DNA from: Mycobacterium sp. IS-836
Lineage (GTDB): Bacteria > Actinomycetota > Actinomycetes > Mycobacteriales > Mycobacteriaceae
NCBI RefSeq assembly: GCF_001954275.1
Contig: NZ_MBEU01000030.1
Coordinates: 48,608-112,607, forward strand
Length of the DNA: 64,000 bases
Direction: 5' to 3'
The notes under the pieces are model-generated. The model did not search any database. It was not told where the DNA came from and saw only the letters and a program-made list of their open reading frames with translations. The translations under genes and the position numbers were made by a program. This document shows, one piece after another, positions 26,296 through 34,225 of the stretch. Within the stretch, counting starts at the first letter, position 1. The number at the start of each line of letters is the position of its first letter.

Positions 26296-28494
26296 TTATG
26301 GGTCGCGGGGCAGGCCCAGGAGCCGCTCGGCGATGATGTTGAGCTGCACCTCCGACGTGCCCCCGTAGATGGTGGTGGCGCGGCTGGCCAGCAGGTACTC
26401 GTCCCACTTGCCCGCCAACTGTTCGGGGTCGCCGATCGCGGCGTCGGTGCCGAACGAGGACACCGCGAATTCGGCGTAACCCTGACCGGTGCGCATCGAC
26501 AGCAGCTTCGAGATCGCCGCCGACGGCATGGCGTCGCCGCCGGCCAGTGTCAACAGCGTCGAGCGGAGGTTGAGCACCTTCGCGGCGTGACCTTCGGCGA
26601 TCAATTGCCCGGCCCGATGTTGCGCTATCTGGTCGAACTGGCCGTCACGGACGAACTCGACGAACTCCGGCAGGGTGGCAAGGAAATTCGCGTCGCTGCT
26701 CCCGATCGAGACCCGCTCCGCCGTCAGCGTGTTGCGGCTGACCTCCCAGCCCCGGTTGACGTCACCCAGCACGCAATCGTCGGGCACGAACACGTCGTCG
26801 ATGTAGACGGTGTTGAACATCGCGTTGCCGGTGAGCTCGCGCAAGGGCTTGACCGTGACGCCCTCGCTCTTCATGTCCAACAGGAAGTACGTGATGCCGT
26901 TGTGCTTCGGCGCCGACGGATCCGTCCGCGCCAGCAGCGCGCCCCAGTGCGAGTACTGCGCGTAGGTGGTCCAGATCTTCTGCCCGGTGATGCGCCACCC
27001 GCCGTCGGCTCGCGTCGCCTTGGTGGTCAGCCCCGCCAGATCCGACCCGGCACCCGGCTCGGAAAACAGTTGGCACCAGACCATTTCGGCGCGAAAGGTC
27101 GGCGGCAGGAAACGTTGTTTCTGCTCCTCGGTACCAAACGCGACGATCGACGGAATGATCCAGGCGGCGATGCCGACCTGGGGCCGCTTGACCCGTCCGG
27201 TGGTGAACTCCTGGGCGATGATGATCTGCTCGACCGGGCTCGACGCCCGGCCCCACGGCTTGGGCAGGTAGGGCAGCACCCACCCGCCCTCGGCGATCGC
27301 GACCTTGCGGGGCTCGCGGTCCATCGCCTTGAGCGCCGCCACCTCGGCCCGGATTTCGGATCGCAGCTTTTCGGTATCGGGGTCCAGGTCGATATCCACG
27401 GCGCGCATCCCCGTGGTGGTCGCGGTGTCCACCACCCTTTGCGGGTACTCCGACCGGCGGCCGAAGGACGCGGCGAGGATCACCGCCCGGCGGTAGTAGA
27501 CGTTCGTGTCGTGCTCCCAGGTGAACCCGATGCCGCCGTGCACCTGGATGCAGTCCTGGGTGCAGCGCAGGGCGGCCGCCGGAGCCAGCGTCGCGGCCAC
27601 GGCGGTGGCGAACTCGACCCCGGAACCGGCTGTGTCCCAATTGTTTTGGCTTGCCTCATCGATGGCGCGCGCGGCATCCCACACCGCGGCCGTCGCTCGC
27701 TCGGTGTCGGCGATCATCTCCGCGCACTTGTGCTTGATGGCCTGGAACTGGCCGATCGGCCTGCCGAACTGTTCGCGGATCTTGGCGTATTGGGACGCGG
27801 TGTCGGTGGCCCAGCGCGCCACACCGATCGCCTCCGCGGACAGCAGCGTGGTCATCAGCGCGTGCGCCGTCGCCATGGTCAGGCTGCTCAACACGGCGTC
27901 GTCGCCGACCTCGACGGCGTTGGCCCGCACATGCGCGATCGGGCGCAGCGGGTCGACGCTCTGCACCGGCTCGATCTCCAGCTGGTCGGCGCGCAGCACC
28001 ACCCATTCGTCACCGCTGTCGATCGCCACCGGTAGCACCAGCACCGACGCCTGCGCCGCCGCGGGCACGGCGCGCGCTTCACCGCGGATCACCAGCGCGT
28101 CACCCTGCCTGGTGGCGGTCAGCCCGGAATCCAGCCCGTAGGCGGCGATGGCCGCGCCGGAGGCGAGGTCGGCGAGCACCTTGGCGTCCGGGTCGTGCGC
28201 GGCGATCAGCGCGCTGGCGATCGCGGACGGCGCGAATGGTCCGGGTACCGCGCCGTAGCCGAACTCGGCAAGCACGATGGCCAGCTCGAGGATGCCGAAT
28301 CCCTGCCCGCCGACGGACTCCGCCAGATGAACCCCCTGCAGGCCCTGCTCGGCCGCCGCTCGCCAGTACGGTGGCGGGTTCTCGATCGGTGTTTCCATGG
28401 CCTCGTGCAGCACCTCCGACGGCGCGACGCGCGCCACCAGAGATCGCACCGAATCGGCCAGGTCTTGATGCTCAGGAGTTATCGCGATCGGCAT
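26296..28494 (-). CDS. fadE6: Two-domain acyl-CoA dehydrogenase FadE6
   Basis: A 732-residue protein made of two acyl-CoA dehydrogenase halves. Residues about 1-365 contain HLAESVGGQGFGILE and VHGGIGFTWEHD. Residues about 375-732 contain WCQLFSEPGAGSDLAGL and the C-terminal YGGTSEVQLNIIAERLLGLP. It resembles a fusion of the alpha and beta subunits of the heterotetrameric steroid or fatty-acid side-chain dehydrogenases, like FadE34. It oxidises acyl-CoA with FAD; substrate unknown. ATG giving MPIAITPEHQ chosen. Last gene of a probable four-gene operon with the TetR at 31275. Matches Rv0271c. Confidence 0.9.
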   Translation of the reverse strand: MPIAITPEHQDLADSVRSLVARVAPSEVLHEAMETPIENPPPYWRAAAEQGLQGVHLAESVGGQGFGILELAIVLAEFGYGAVPGPFAPSAIASALIAAHDPDAKVLADLASGAAIAAYGLDSGLTATRQGDALVIRGEARAVPAAAQASVLVLPVAIDSGDEWVVLRADQLEIEPVQSVDPLRPIAHVRANAVEVGDDAVLSSLTMATAHALMTTLLSAEAIGVARWATDTASQYAKIREQFGRPIGQFQAIKHKCAEMIADTERATAAVWDAARAIDEASQNNWDTAGSGVEFATAVAATLAPAAALRCTQDCIQVHGGIGFTWEHDTNVYYRRAVILAASFGRRSEYPQRVVDTATTTGMRAVDIDLDPDTEKLRSEIRAEVAALKAMDREPRKVAIAEGGWVLPYLPKPWGRASSPVEQIIIAQEFTTGRVKRPQVGIAAWIIPSIVAFGTEEQKQRFLPPTFRAEMVWCQLFSEPGAGSDLAGLTTKATRADGGWRITGQKIWTTYAQYSHWGALLARTDPSAPKHNGITYFLLDMKSEGVTVKPLRELTGNAMFNTVYIDDVFVPDDCVLGDVNRGWEVSRNTLTAERVSIGSSDANFLATLPEFVEFVRDGQFDQIAQHRAGQLIAEGHAAKVLNLRSTLLTLAGGDAMPSAAISKLLSMRTGQGYAEFAVSSFGTDAAIGDPEQLAGKWDEYLLASRATTIYGGTSEVQLNIIAERLLGLPRDP

Positions 28495-28536
28495 TGGTCG
28501 CCTTCCCACGCTGTGTTTCGGCCAGCGCCTTCCAAG

Positions 28537-29487
28537 CTAACAACCGGTGGGTTGGTTGACCACATTGGCCAACGGAAGCCCGTCGCGCAGCCGGCGGCAG
28601 TTGGCAACGGCCTCGACCAGATACCGCCGCATGGTGTCGGCCGTGTACCAGGTGACGTGCGGCGTGAGCACCACGTTGTCTAAGCCCAGGAGGGGATTGT
28701 CGGGCCCGACCGGCTCGGCGTCGAAGACGTCCAGGCCCGCCGCGGCAAGCCGGCCGCCACGCAACGCGTCGACGAGGGCGACTTCGTCGACGACGGCTCC
28801 GCGTGACGTGTTGACCAGCACCGCATCCGGTTTCATCCGGGCCAGCGCGTCGCGGTCCAGCAGATGGACGGTGTCGGCGCGCAACGGTAGGTGCAGCGAG
28901 ACGATGTCGCTGGCCGCCAGCAATTCGGGTAGCCGCCGCCAGCCGGGCCGCCCGTCGTCGCGGGTGCTGGTGTGCAGCACGGTGGCGCCCATCGCGGTGA
29001 CGATGTCGCCGACACGTTTGGCGATGTTGCCGTAGCCGACCAGGCCGACGGTGCAGCCGCCGATGTCGCGTACCGTCTCGCCGAGTTCGGGATCGGCCGG
29101 CCAGCCGGCACCGCGGCGCACCGCGTGGTCCAGCGCCGGGAGCCTGCGCAAGGCGGCCAGCATCAGCAACACCGTGCCCTCGGCCACCGACGGCGCGTTG
29201 GCGCCGGGCATATTGGCCACTGCGATACCGCATTTCGTCGCGGTCTCCACGTCGATGGTGTTGACTCCGGCGCCGAGTTTGTGCACCAACCGCAGCCGTG
29301 GCGCGCGCCGCAGGTCGGCGCCCGACAGGGGCCGCAGCACATGCCAGATCACCTGCGCGTCCGGCAGCTCTCGGTAGAAGGCGGTGTCGTCATCGTCGGC
29401 GCACCAACGAATGTCCAGCCAATCCGCTTCGGGCGCAACAAAATTGAGGACCTTGTCGCCGGGGACAAAATGGGCCAGTACTCTCAC
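28537..29487 (-). CDS. D-isomer-specific 2-hydroxyacid dehydrogenase
   Basis: A 316-residue NAD-dependent dehydrogenase. The nucleotide-binding motif is GLVGYGNIAKRVGD; the catalytic set is Arg in NTSRGAVVDE, Glu in DVFDAEPVG and His in LTPHVTWYT. It interconverts a 2-keto acid and a D-2-hydroxy acid. The start is GTG, 7 bp after the preceding stop codon, which discards a 50-residue non-homologous extension. It lies inside the operon TetR-hydrolase-dehydrogenase-fadE6, a position where I recall no such gene in H37Rv. Confidence 0.87.
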   Translation of the reverse strand: MRVLAHFVPGDKVLNFVAPEADWLDIRWCADDDDTAFYRELPDAQVIWHVLRPLSGADLRRAPRLRLVHKLGAGVNTIDVETATKCGIAVANMPGANAPSVAEGTVLLMLAALRRLPALDHAVRRGAGWPADPELGETVRDIGGCTVGLVGYGNIAKRVGDIVTAMGATVLHTSTRDDGRPGWRRLPELLAASDIVSLHLPLRADTVHLLDRDALARMKPDAVLVNTSRGAVVDEVALVDALRGGRLAAAGLDVFDAEPVGPDNPLLGLDNVVLTPHVTWYTADTMRRYLVEAVANCRRLRDGLPLANVVNQPTGC

Positions 29488-29494
29488 GAGATTG

Positions 29495-30628
29495 TTAGCG
29501 CCACCGTTTGGATATCCACTTGGCGATGGTATCGGCCTGCTCGGTGCGCGCGCCCGGGGTGCTGAAGTAGTGGTCGGTGTCGATCGAGCATTGGGTCTTG
29601 TCGGTGGCGGCGAGCCCATCGTAGATGCGCTGGGCATCCGACGGAAAGACGCCGGTGTCGGCGTCGGCGTTGATCACCAGGGCCGGGCAGGAGATCCGGG
29701 CCAGATGCGGCTCGGCGCGGGTTTGCGCCGCCCGCAGACTCCACATGCCCAGCCAGTTGCGCAGCGTGCAGGCCGCGGCGATGCCGTGCGCGGAGCGGTT
29801 GGCCTTGGCCGGGATGCCCGCGTAACAGAGATTCGGCTGACGCTTGGTCGGCTCGATGCTCGGATCGACCATGCGGGGATCGGCCCAGGTTCGCATGACG
29901 GTGAACGGGCGATCGGAAAACCCCGCGGCGCGAACGCGTTTGAGCTCCATCTCGGCCCAGTCGGTAATGGCATGGTTGCGTGCGGTCTGCGCCGCACGAT
30001 AGCGGGCCAGGAACTCCGGCGAGTACGGGGGACCGTTCGCCTCGTTGAACAGGTCGAGCTCGGGATCGGTGGCGACGGGATCGTTCTCGTCGACGACCGC
30101 GGCATCCATCCACGCCGTCAGCACCTCGGGGCGCCCGGGGTGGGCCGCGGTGGCCACGTACCCGTCGGCGGGGATCAACTCGCCCAGCCCGGCCGCCGGA
30201 CGCATGCCCTCGAGCGGGGTCACGTTCGGTTCGACGGCCTGGGACTGATACGCGGCCATCAGGGAGCCGCCTCCCGAATTGCCGAGCAGCACAACGGTAT
30301 CCACGCCCTGGACTTCGCGCAGCCAGCGGACCCCGACGCCGATGTCGACCAGGGCATGGTCGAGCAGAAAGCTGCTCTCGAAACCACGGAACCGGGTGTT
30401 CCAGCCGAGGAACCCGATGCCGCGGGTCGCGATGTAGTCGGCGAGATAATGCTCGGAGAAGTCGATCTGGTAATGCGTTGCGATCATCGCCACCTTCGGC
30501 TTGCGCCCGACCGCCCGGTGGTACAGGCCCTGACACGGATGACCCCCGGCGCCGGCGCGTCCCGCGGTGGGAGACGGCAGCCCGATGAACTCTCGGATGA
30601 CTCCTGCTGCAGGAGTATGACGAGTCAC
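29495..30628 (-). CDS. Alpha/beta hydrolase (Rv0272c-like)
   Basis: A 377-residue alpha/beta-hydrolase. The nucleophile elbow is GNSGGGSL (Ser118), the acid is probably Asp in NADADTGV, and the His is in DTDHYFSTPG near the C-terminus. A long insertion between strands 6 and 7 (residues about 140-300) forms the cap. It would cleave an ester, thioester or similar bond; substrate unknown. The GTG overlaps the TetR stop by 4 bp (GTGA), so it is translationally coupled to its likely regulator. Confidence 0.85.
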   Translation of the reverse strand: MTRHTPAAGVIREFIGLPSPTAGRAGAGGHPCQGLYHRAVGRKPKVAMIATHYQIDFSEHYLADYIATRGIGFLGWNTRFRGFESSFLLDHALVDIGVGVRWLREVQGVDTVVLLGNSGGGSLMAAYQSQAVEPNVTPLEGMRPAAGLGELIPADGYVATAAHPGRPEVLTAWMDAAVVDENDPVATDPELDLFNEANGPPYSPEFLARYRAAQTARNHAITDWAEMELKRVRAAGFSDRPFTVMRTWADPRMVDPSIEPTKRQPNLCYAGIPAKANRSAHGIAAACTLRNWLGMWSLRAAQTRAEPHLARISCPALVINADADTGVFPSDAQRIYDGLAATDKTQCSIDTDHYFSTPGARTEQADTIAKWISKRWR

Positions 30629-31275
30629 TTCAGCGGCTCTCCTGGGGAGTAGATGGCCCGGTAGTAGATGTTGGCAAGCGTCTGAATGCAGGCCCGATCG
30701 TCGGGCTCGGAGCGTGCCCCACTGAGCTGGATGTAGCAGAACTGGTTGAACATCGCCACGATCGCCTCGGCAATGAGCCGCGGGTCATCTTCCGGGCAGT
30801 AGCCCTCGGCCTGGGCCCGTCGCACCGTCTCGGTGATGAAAGAGATTGGTATCGCACACATTTCGGCCCAGTATTGGGCGAAGTCGTCGTTGACCATCGC
30901 CAATTGGGACACGCCGATCATCTCGGCGAGCCGGTGGCGGTAGGTGTGCCAGTGCGCGGCGGCGGCCTCGTATGCCCGCTCGCGATGCGACAGACCATGC
31001 CGGGTCACCGTCAACGCGCGCTGGTTGGCCTCGTCGCGGAAGCGCAGGGCCCACTGCCGGACCATCGCCTCTTTGGAGTCGTAGTAGTTGTAAAACGAGG
31101 CCGCCGAGCGGCCCGCCTCCGCCGCGATATCGGCGATGGTCGTGGCCAGAATGCCCTTGCGCGCGATGACCGTTCGGGCGGCCGCGTCGATCGCGGCTTG
31201 CGTGCGGCGGCCCCGGTGCGTCGGGAAGTCGGCGGCCTGGCCGGGCCGGCGATTGGGCTCTGCCGCGGTCAACAC
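30625..31275 (-). CDS. TetR-family regulator (Rv0273c-like)
   Basis: A 216-residue TetR regulator. The HTH is RTVIARKGILATTIADIAAE followed by GRSAASFYNYYDSKEAMVRQ. The second of two in-frame GTG codons is the start, since AGGGAGG lies 8 nt before it and would abut the first. It heads the operon with the hydrolase (4-bp overlap), the hydroxyacid dehydrogenase and fadE6. It is divergent from the glyoxalase-fold gene, with an inverted repeat between them. Confidence 0.87.
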   Translation of the reverse strand: MLTAAEPNRRPGQAADFPTHRGRRTQAAIDAAARTVIARKGILATTIADIAAEAGRSAASFYNYYDSKEAMVRQWALRFRDEANQRALTVTRHGLSHRERAYEAAAAHWHTYRHRLAEMIGVSQLAMVNDDFAQYWAEMCAIPISFITETVRRAQAEGYCPEDDPRLIAEAIVAMFNQFCYIQLSGARSEPDDRACIQTLANIYYRAIYSPGEPLK

Positions 31276-31299
31276 GTGGCGCACCTCCCTGGAGCAAAA

Positions 31300-31321
31300 C
31301 TGAACCTGATGTTAGATTCAG
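31300..31321. promoter_or_regulatory. Inverted repeat in the TetR/glyoxalase divergent promoter
   Basis: CTGAA-N12-TTCAG, a 22-bp symmetric element, lies 25 bp before the TetR start and 45 bp before the glyoxalase gene. It is a candidate autoregulatory operator. Short arms, low confidence. Confidence 0.3.
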
Positions 31322-31365
31322 ATCTTAATCTTGGCCAGGGCCTGCACCTCGATGGGAGCCGCAAG

Positions 31366-31947
31366 ATGATCAAGCCGCACAACACCAACACGGAATTCGA
31401 GCTCGGCGGAATCAATCACGTCGCGCTGGTGTGCTCGGACATGGCGCGCACCGTGGACTTCTACAGCAACATCCTCGGCATGCCGCTGATCAAATCGCTC
31501 GATCTGCCCGGTGGTCAGGGGCAGCACTTCTTCTTCGACGCCGGCAACGGCGACTGCGTCGCCTTTTTCTGGTTCGCCGACGCCGCCGACCGGGTGCCCG
31601 GCATCTCGTCGCCCGGCGCCATCCCGGGCATCGGTGACATCACCAGCGCGGTGAGCACCATGAACCACCTGGCGTTTCATGTACCGGCCGAGAAGTTCGA
31701 CGCCTATCGGCGGCGCCTCAAGGAAAAGGGCGTGCGCGTGGGTCCGGTGCTCAACCACGACGAGAGTGAGATGCAGGTGTCGGCGACGGTGCATCCCGGC
31801 GTGTACGTGCGCTCGTTCTACTTCCAGGATCCCGACGGCATCACGCTGGAATTCGCTTGCTGGGTCAAGGAATTCACCGACAGCGACGCGCAGGCGGTGC
31901 CGAAGACGGCGGCCGACCGGCGACCTCGGGTCCAGGCCGTACGCTGA
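31366..31947 (+). CDS. Glyoxalase/bleomycin-resistance/extradiol dioxygenase-fold protein (Rv0274-like)
   Basis: A 193-residue VOC-superfamily protein with two beta-alpha-beta-beta-beta modules. Module one begins GINHVALVCSDMARTVDFY and module two MNHLAFHVPAEKFDAY; the last strand is DPDGITLEFACW. His18, the His of MNHLAF and the Glu of LEFA are the expected metal ligands. Methylglyoxal detoxification, ring-cleavage or antibiotic binding are all possible. ATG at 31366 with GGGAG upstream. Divergent from the TetR operon. Confidence 0.85.
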   Translation: MIKPHNTNTEFELGGINHVALVCSDMARTVDFYSNILGMPLIKSLDLPGGQGQHFFFDAGNGDCVAFFWFADAADRVPGISSPGAIPGIGDITSAVSTMNHLAFHVPAEKFDAYRRRLKEKGVRVGPVLNHDESEMQVSATVHPGVYVRSFYFQDPDGITLEFACWVKEFTDSDAQAVPKTAADRRPRVQAVR

Positions 31948-31980
31948 CTGGCAAGACCGTGCGCAACCCGGGGGATGGCA

Positions 31981-32532
31981 ATGATGACCGACGGGGTTTT
32001 GACCGACGAACAGATCGCGGCGTTGACGCCCGCACAGCGGCGGGAACTGATCTCGCGGCTCGAGCAACCACTGAGCGAGCTGATTGACCCGGGCCTGATC
32101 AGTCGGATTCGGCGTATCCGGTTGGGCGTCATGATCGGTGGCTCGATCGCCATGATCCCCTGGCTCGTGTACCTGTCGGTGACGTTGCCGGAGAATTACG
32201 TCGCGCACAACTGGCCGGTGACGTGGGTGGGTTTCGACATTTTGTTGGTCGTCTTCATGGCGGCCACGGCCGTGTTGGGGTACCTGCGTCGCCAGCTGCT
32301 GGTGCTGGCGGCGTTCACCGCCGGGGTGTTGCTGATCTGCGACGCATGGTTCGACCTGCTGACCGCGGGCCCCAACGACCTGCGGCTGTCGGTGATCACG
32401 GCGCTGGGGATCGAGGTGCCGGTGGCGATCCTGTTGATCACCGGTGCGCTCCGGGTCGTGCGCCTTACGATGATGCGCTTTTGGCTGCTGAAGCCCGGGA
32501 TGCGGCTGTGGCAGCTCCCGTTGTTTCCGTGA
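31981..32532 (+). CDS. Hypothetical four-helix membrane protein
   Basis: A 183-residue integral membrane protein of unknown family. A soluble N-terminus of about 45 residues (TDEQIAALTPAQRRELISRL) precedes four hydrophobic segments at roughly 51-68, 83-100, 106-124 and 137-156. The start is one of three close ATGs; the one at 31981 has GGGGG 6 nt upstream. It follows the glyoxalase gene by 33 bp and its end overlaps the convergent TetR gene by 68 bp. I recall no annotated counterpart in H37Rv. Confidence 0.7.
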   Translation: MMTDGVLTDEQIAALTPAQRRELISRLEQPLSELIDPGLISRIRRIRLGVMIGGSIAMIPWLVYLSVTLPENYVAHNWPVTWVGFDILLVVFMAATAVLGYLRRQLLVLAAFTAGVLLICDAWFDLLTAGPNDLRLSVITALGIEVPVAILLITGALRVVRLTMMRFWLLKPGMRLWQLPLFP

Positions 32533-33154
32533 GGCCGTACAGGTTTGGGTCGGCGAGCCGGTCGAGCAGCGAGGCCAGCTGATCGACCAGCCGGTCCGGT
32601 TCGAGCCGGACGTCGCCGGCCAGCCACGCGCTGATCGTCTGGCCGACGCCGCCGACCGCGAAGTGCGCCCCCGCCTTGATGCGGTCGTTTGCCGGCATCC
32701 GCAGCGCGTCGCCCGCGTGCTGGCCGGAGAGCATGGCGAACAGTGCGGTGGACTCGGCGCGCTTGCGCACGATCACGGGATCGGCGAGCTGGGTGCTGAA
32801 CAGCAGGCGCCCGACGCGAGCGTCGCCGGCAATGGTCCGCACGATGTTGGCCATTCCCGCTCGCGTCTGCTCGTGCACCGGTACCGCCGCGACCGCGGCC
32901 TGCGTGGTGGCGGCCAGATCGGCGACGACCCAATCGAAGACGCGGCCGACGAATTCGTCCTTGTCCGTGAAGCTTTCGTAGAAGTACCGCGCGGCCAGGC
33001 CGGCCCGGCGGCACACGCCGCGCACGGTCAGGGCCGAGACGTCCTGCCGTTCCGCCCCCAGTAGGTCCAGGCCGGCGGCCAATAGCCGGCCGCGACGAGC
33101 CGCGAGCCGTTCGGCGGCCTCCACCCCGCGGTAGGGCCGCGCGCTCTCGCTCAT
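32465..33154 (-). CDS. TetR-family regulator (Rv0275c-like)
   Basis: A 229-residue TetR regulator. Its HTH region reads ALTVRGVCRRAGLAARYFYE followed by SFTDKDEFVGRVFDWV. The C-terminal 20 residues are Ala/Ser/Thr-rich and encoded on the strand opposite the end of the membrane-protein gene. Starts at 33163 or 33190 are also open. Divergent from the DUF2236 gene, which is its most likely target. Confidence 0.85.
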   Translation of the reverse strand: MSESARPYRGVEAAERLAARRGRLLAAGLDLLGAERQDVSALTVRGVCRRAGLAARYFYESFTDKDEFVGRVFDWVVADLAATTQAAVAAVPVHEQTRAGMANIVRTIAGDARVGRLLFSTQLADPVIVRKRAESTALFAMLSGQHAGDALRMPANDRIKAGAHFAVGGVGQTISAWLAGDVRLEPDRLVDQLASLLDRLADPNLYGLTETTGAATAASRASAAKSASS

Positions 33155-33246
33155 GAAGACCATCTTGACAGCGGCGCGGCGCGAGGACAATATCAGGAAA
33201 CAAGCGTTCTCACATTTAGCTCGGCGGCGGCCGCGGGAGGTTCACC

Positions 33247-34143
33247 TTGGCAATGCATGTCCACCAGCGGCACGTCGAGCGCGCGATCGCCGATCCGCCC
33301 CGTCAGCAGCGGCGGCGGCGCGTCCGGTCGCTGGGGATCGACGAGGGATTGATGGGCGTGGCACTGCTGGCCGGCCCGGCGAACGTGATCATGCAACTGG
33401 CGCGTCCGGGCGTCGGCTACGGCGTGCTGGAGAGTCGGGTCGAGAGTGGCCGCGTCGATCTGCACCCCATAAAACGGGCGCGCACCACCTTCACCTACCT
33501 CGCGGTGGCCACGGCGGGCAGCGATGCGCAGAAGGAGGCCTTTCGCCGCGCGGTGAACCGGGCCCATGCGGAGGTGTACTCCACGCCTGAAAGCCCGGTG
33601 CAATACAACGCTTTCGACGTGGATTTGCAGTTGTGGGTGGGGGCGTGTCTGTACAAGGGCGGGGTCGATATCTACCGCATCTTCATCGGTGAGCTGGACG
33701 GCGAGGATGCCGACCGCCACTACCGCGAGGGCATGTCGCTGGCCACCACGTTGCAGGTGCCGCCCGAGATGTGGCCGCCGGATCGCGCCGCCTTCGACCG
33801 GTACTGGCAGGAGTCGCTGGCCAAGGTGCACATCGACGACGCGGTGCGCGACTACCTGTACCCGATCGCCGCGGGCCGGGTGCGCGGGGTGGCGCTGCCG
33901 GGCCCGCTGCAACGCATGTCGGACGACTTCGCGCTGCTGATCACGACGGGGTTCTTGCCGCAGCGGTTTCGCGACGAGATGCGGTTGCCGTGGGATGCCG
34001 CCAGGCAGCGGCGGTTCGATCGGCTGATGGCGGTCTTGCGCACGGCCAACCGGCTGTTGCCGCGATTCATTCGGCGGTTCCCGTTCAACGTCCTGCTGTG
34101 GGACGTCGACCGCCGGATCAGGACGGGGCGCCCCCTGGTCTAG
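33247..34143 (+). CDS. DUF2236 / MpaB-type oxygenase-family protein (Rv0276-like)
   Basis: A 298-residue alpha-helical protein of the DUF2236 family (MpaB-like, related to latex-clearing haem proteins). Recognisable stretches are GPANVIMQLARPGVGYGVLE, a FTYLAVATAG segment, and DVDLQLWVGACLYKGGVDIY. Some family members are haem-dependent oxygenases; whether this one is cannot be seen. The TTG start is supported by GGGAGG six bases upstream; an ATG two codons on is the alternative. In H37Rv I recall several genes between this one and the PPE; here there are 82 bp. Confidence 0.78.
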   Translation: MAMHVHQRHVERAIADPPRQQRRRRVRSLGIDEGLMGVALLAGPANVIMQLARPGVGYGVLESRVESGRVDLHPIKRARTTFTYLAVATAGSDAQKEAFRRAVNRAHAEVYSTPESPVQYNAFDVDLQLWVGACLYKGGVDIYRIFIGELDGEDADRHYREGMSLATTLQVPPEMWPPDRAAFDRYWQESLAKVHIDDAVRDYLYPIAAGRVRGVALPGPLQRMSDDFALLITTGFLPQRFRDEMRLPWDAARQRRFDRLMAVLRTANRLLPRFIRRFPFNVLLWDVDRRIRTGRPLV

Positions 34144-34160
34144 CGCCCAGCGCGTCCGCT

Positions 34161-34184
34161 TGATAACGACAATCATTTTCATTA
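34161..34184. promoter_or_regulatory. Zur-type box upstream of the first PPE gene
   Basis: The core CGACAATCATTTTCA at 34167-34181 is close to the mycobacterial Zur palindrome TGAAAATCATTTTCA, flanked by TGATAA and TTA. It lies 45 bp before the PPE start codon. Zinc-responsive repression is inferred. Confidence 0.65.
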
Positions 34185-34225
34185 AGCTCTCGGTTTGGTA
34201 AAACTCTCCAGCCCGAGGGGTGGCC

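Noticed and set aside
26203..28035. 610-codon open frame on the plus strand opposite fadE6
   Set aside because: Begins inside the terminator hairpins and has no domain; fadE6 has full dehydrogenase motifs.
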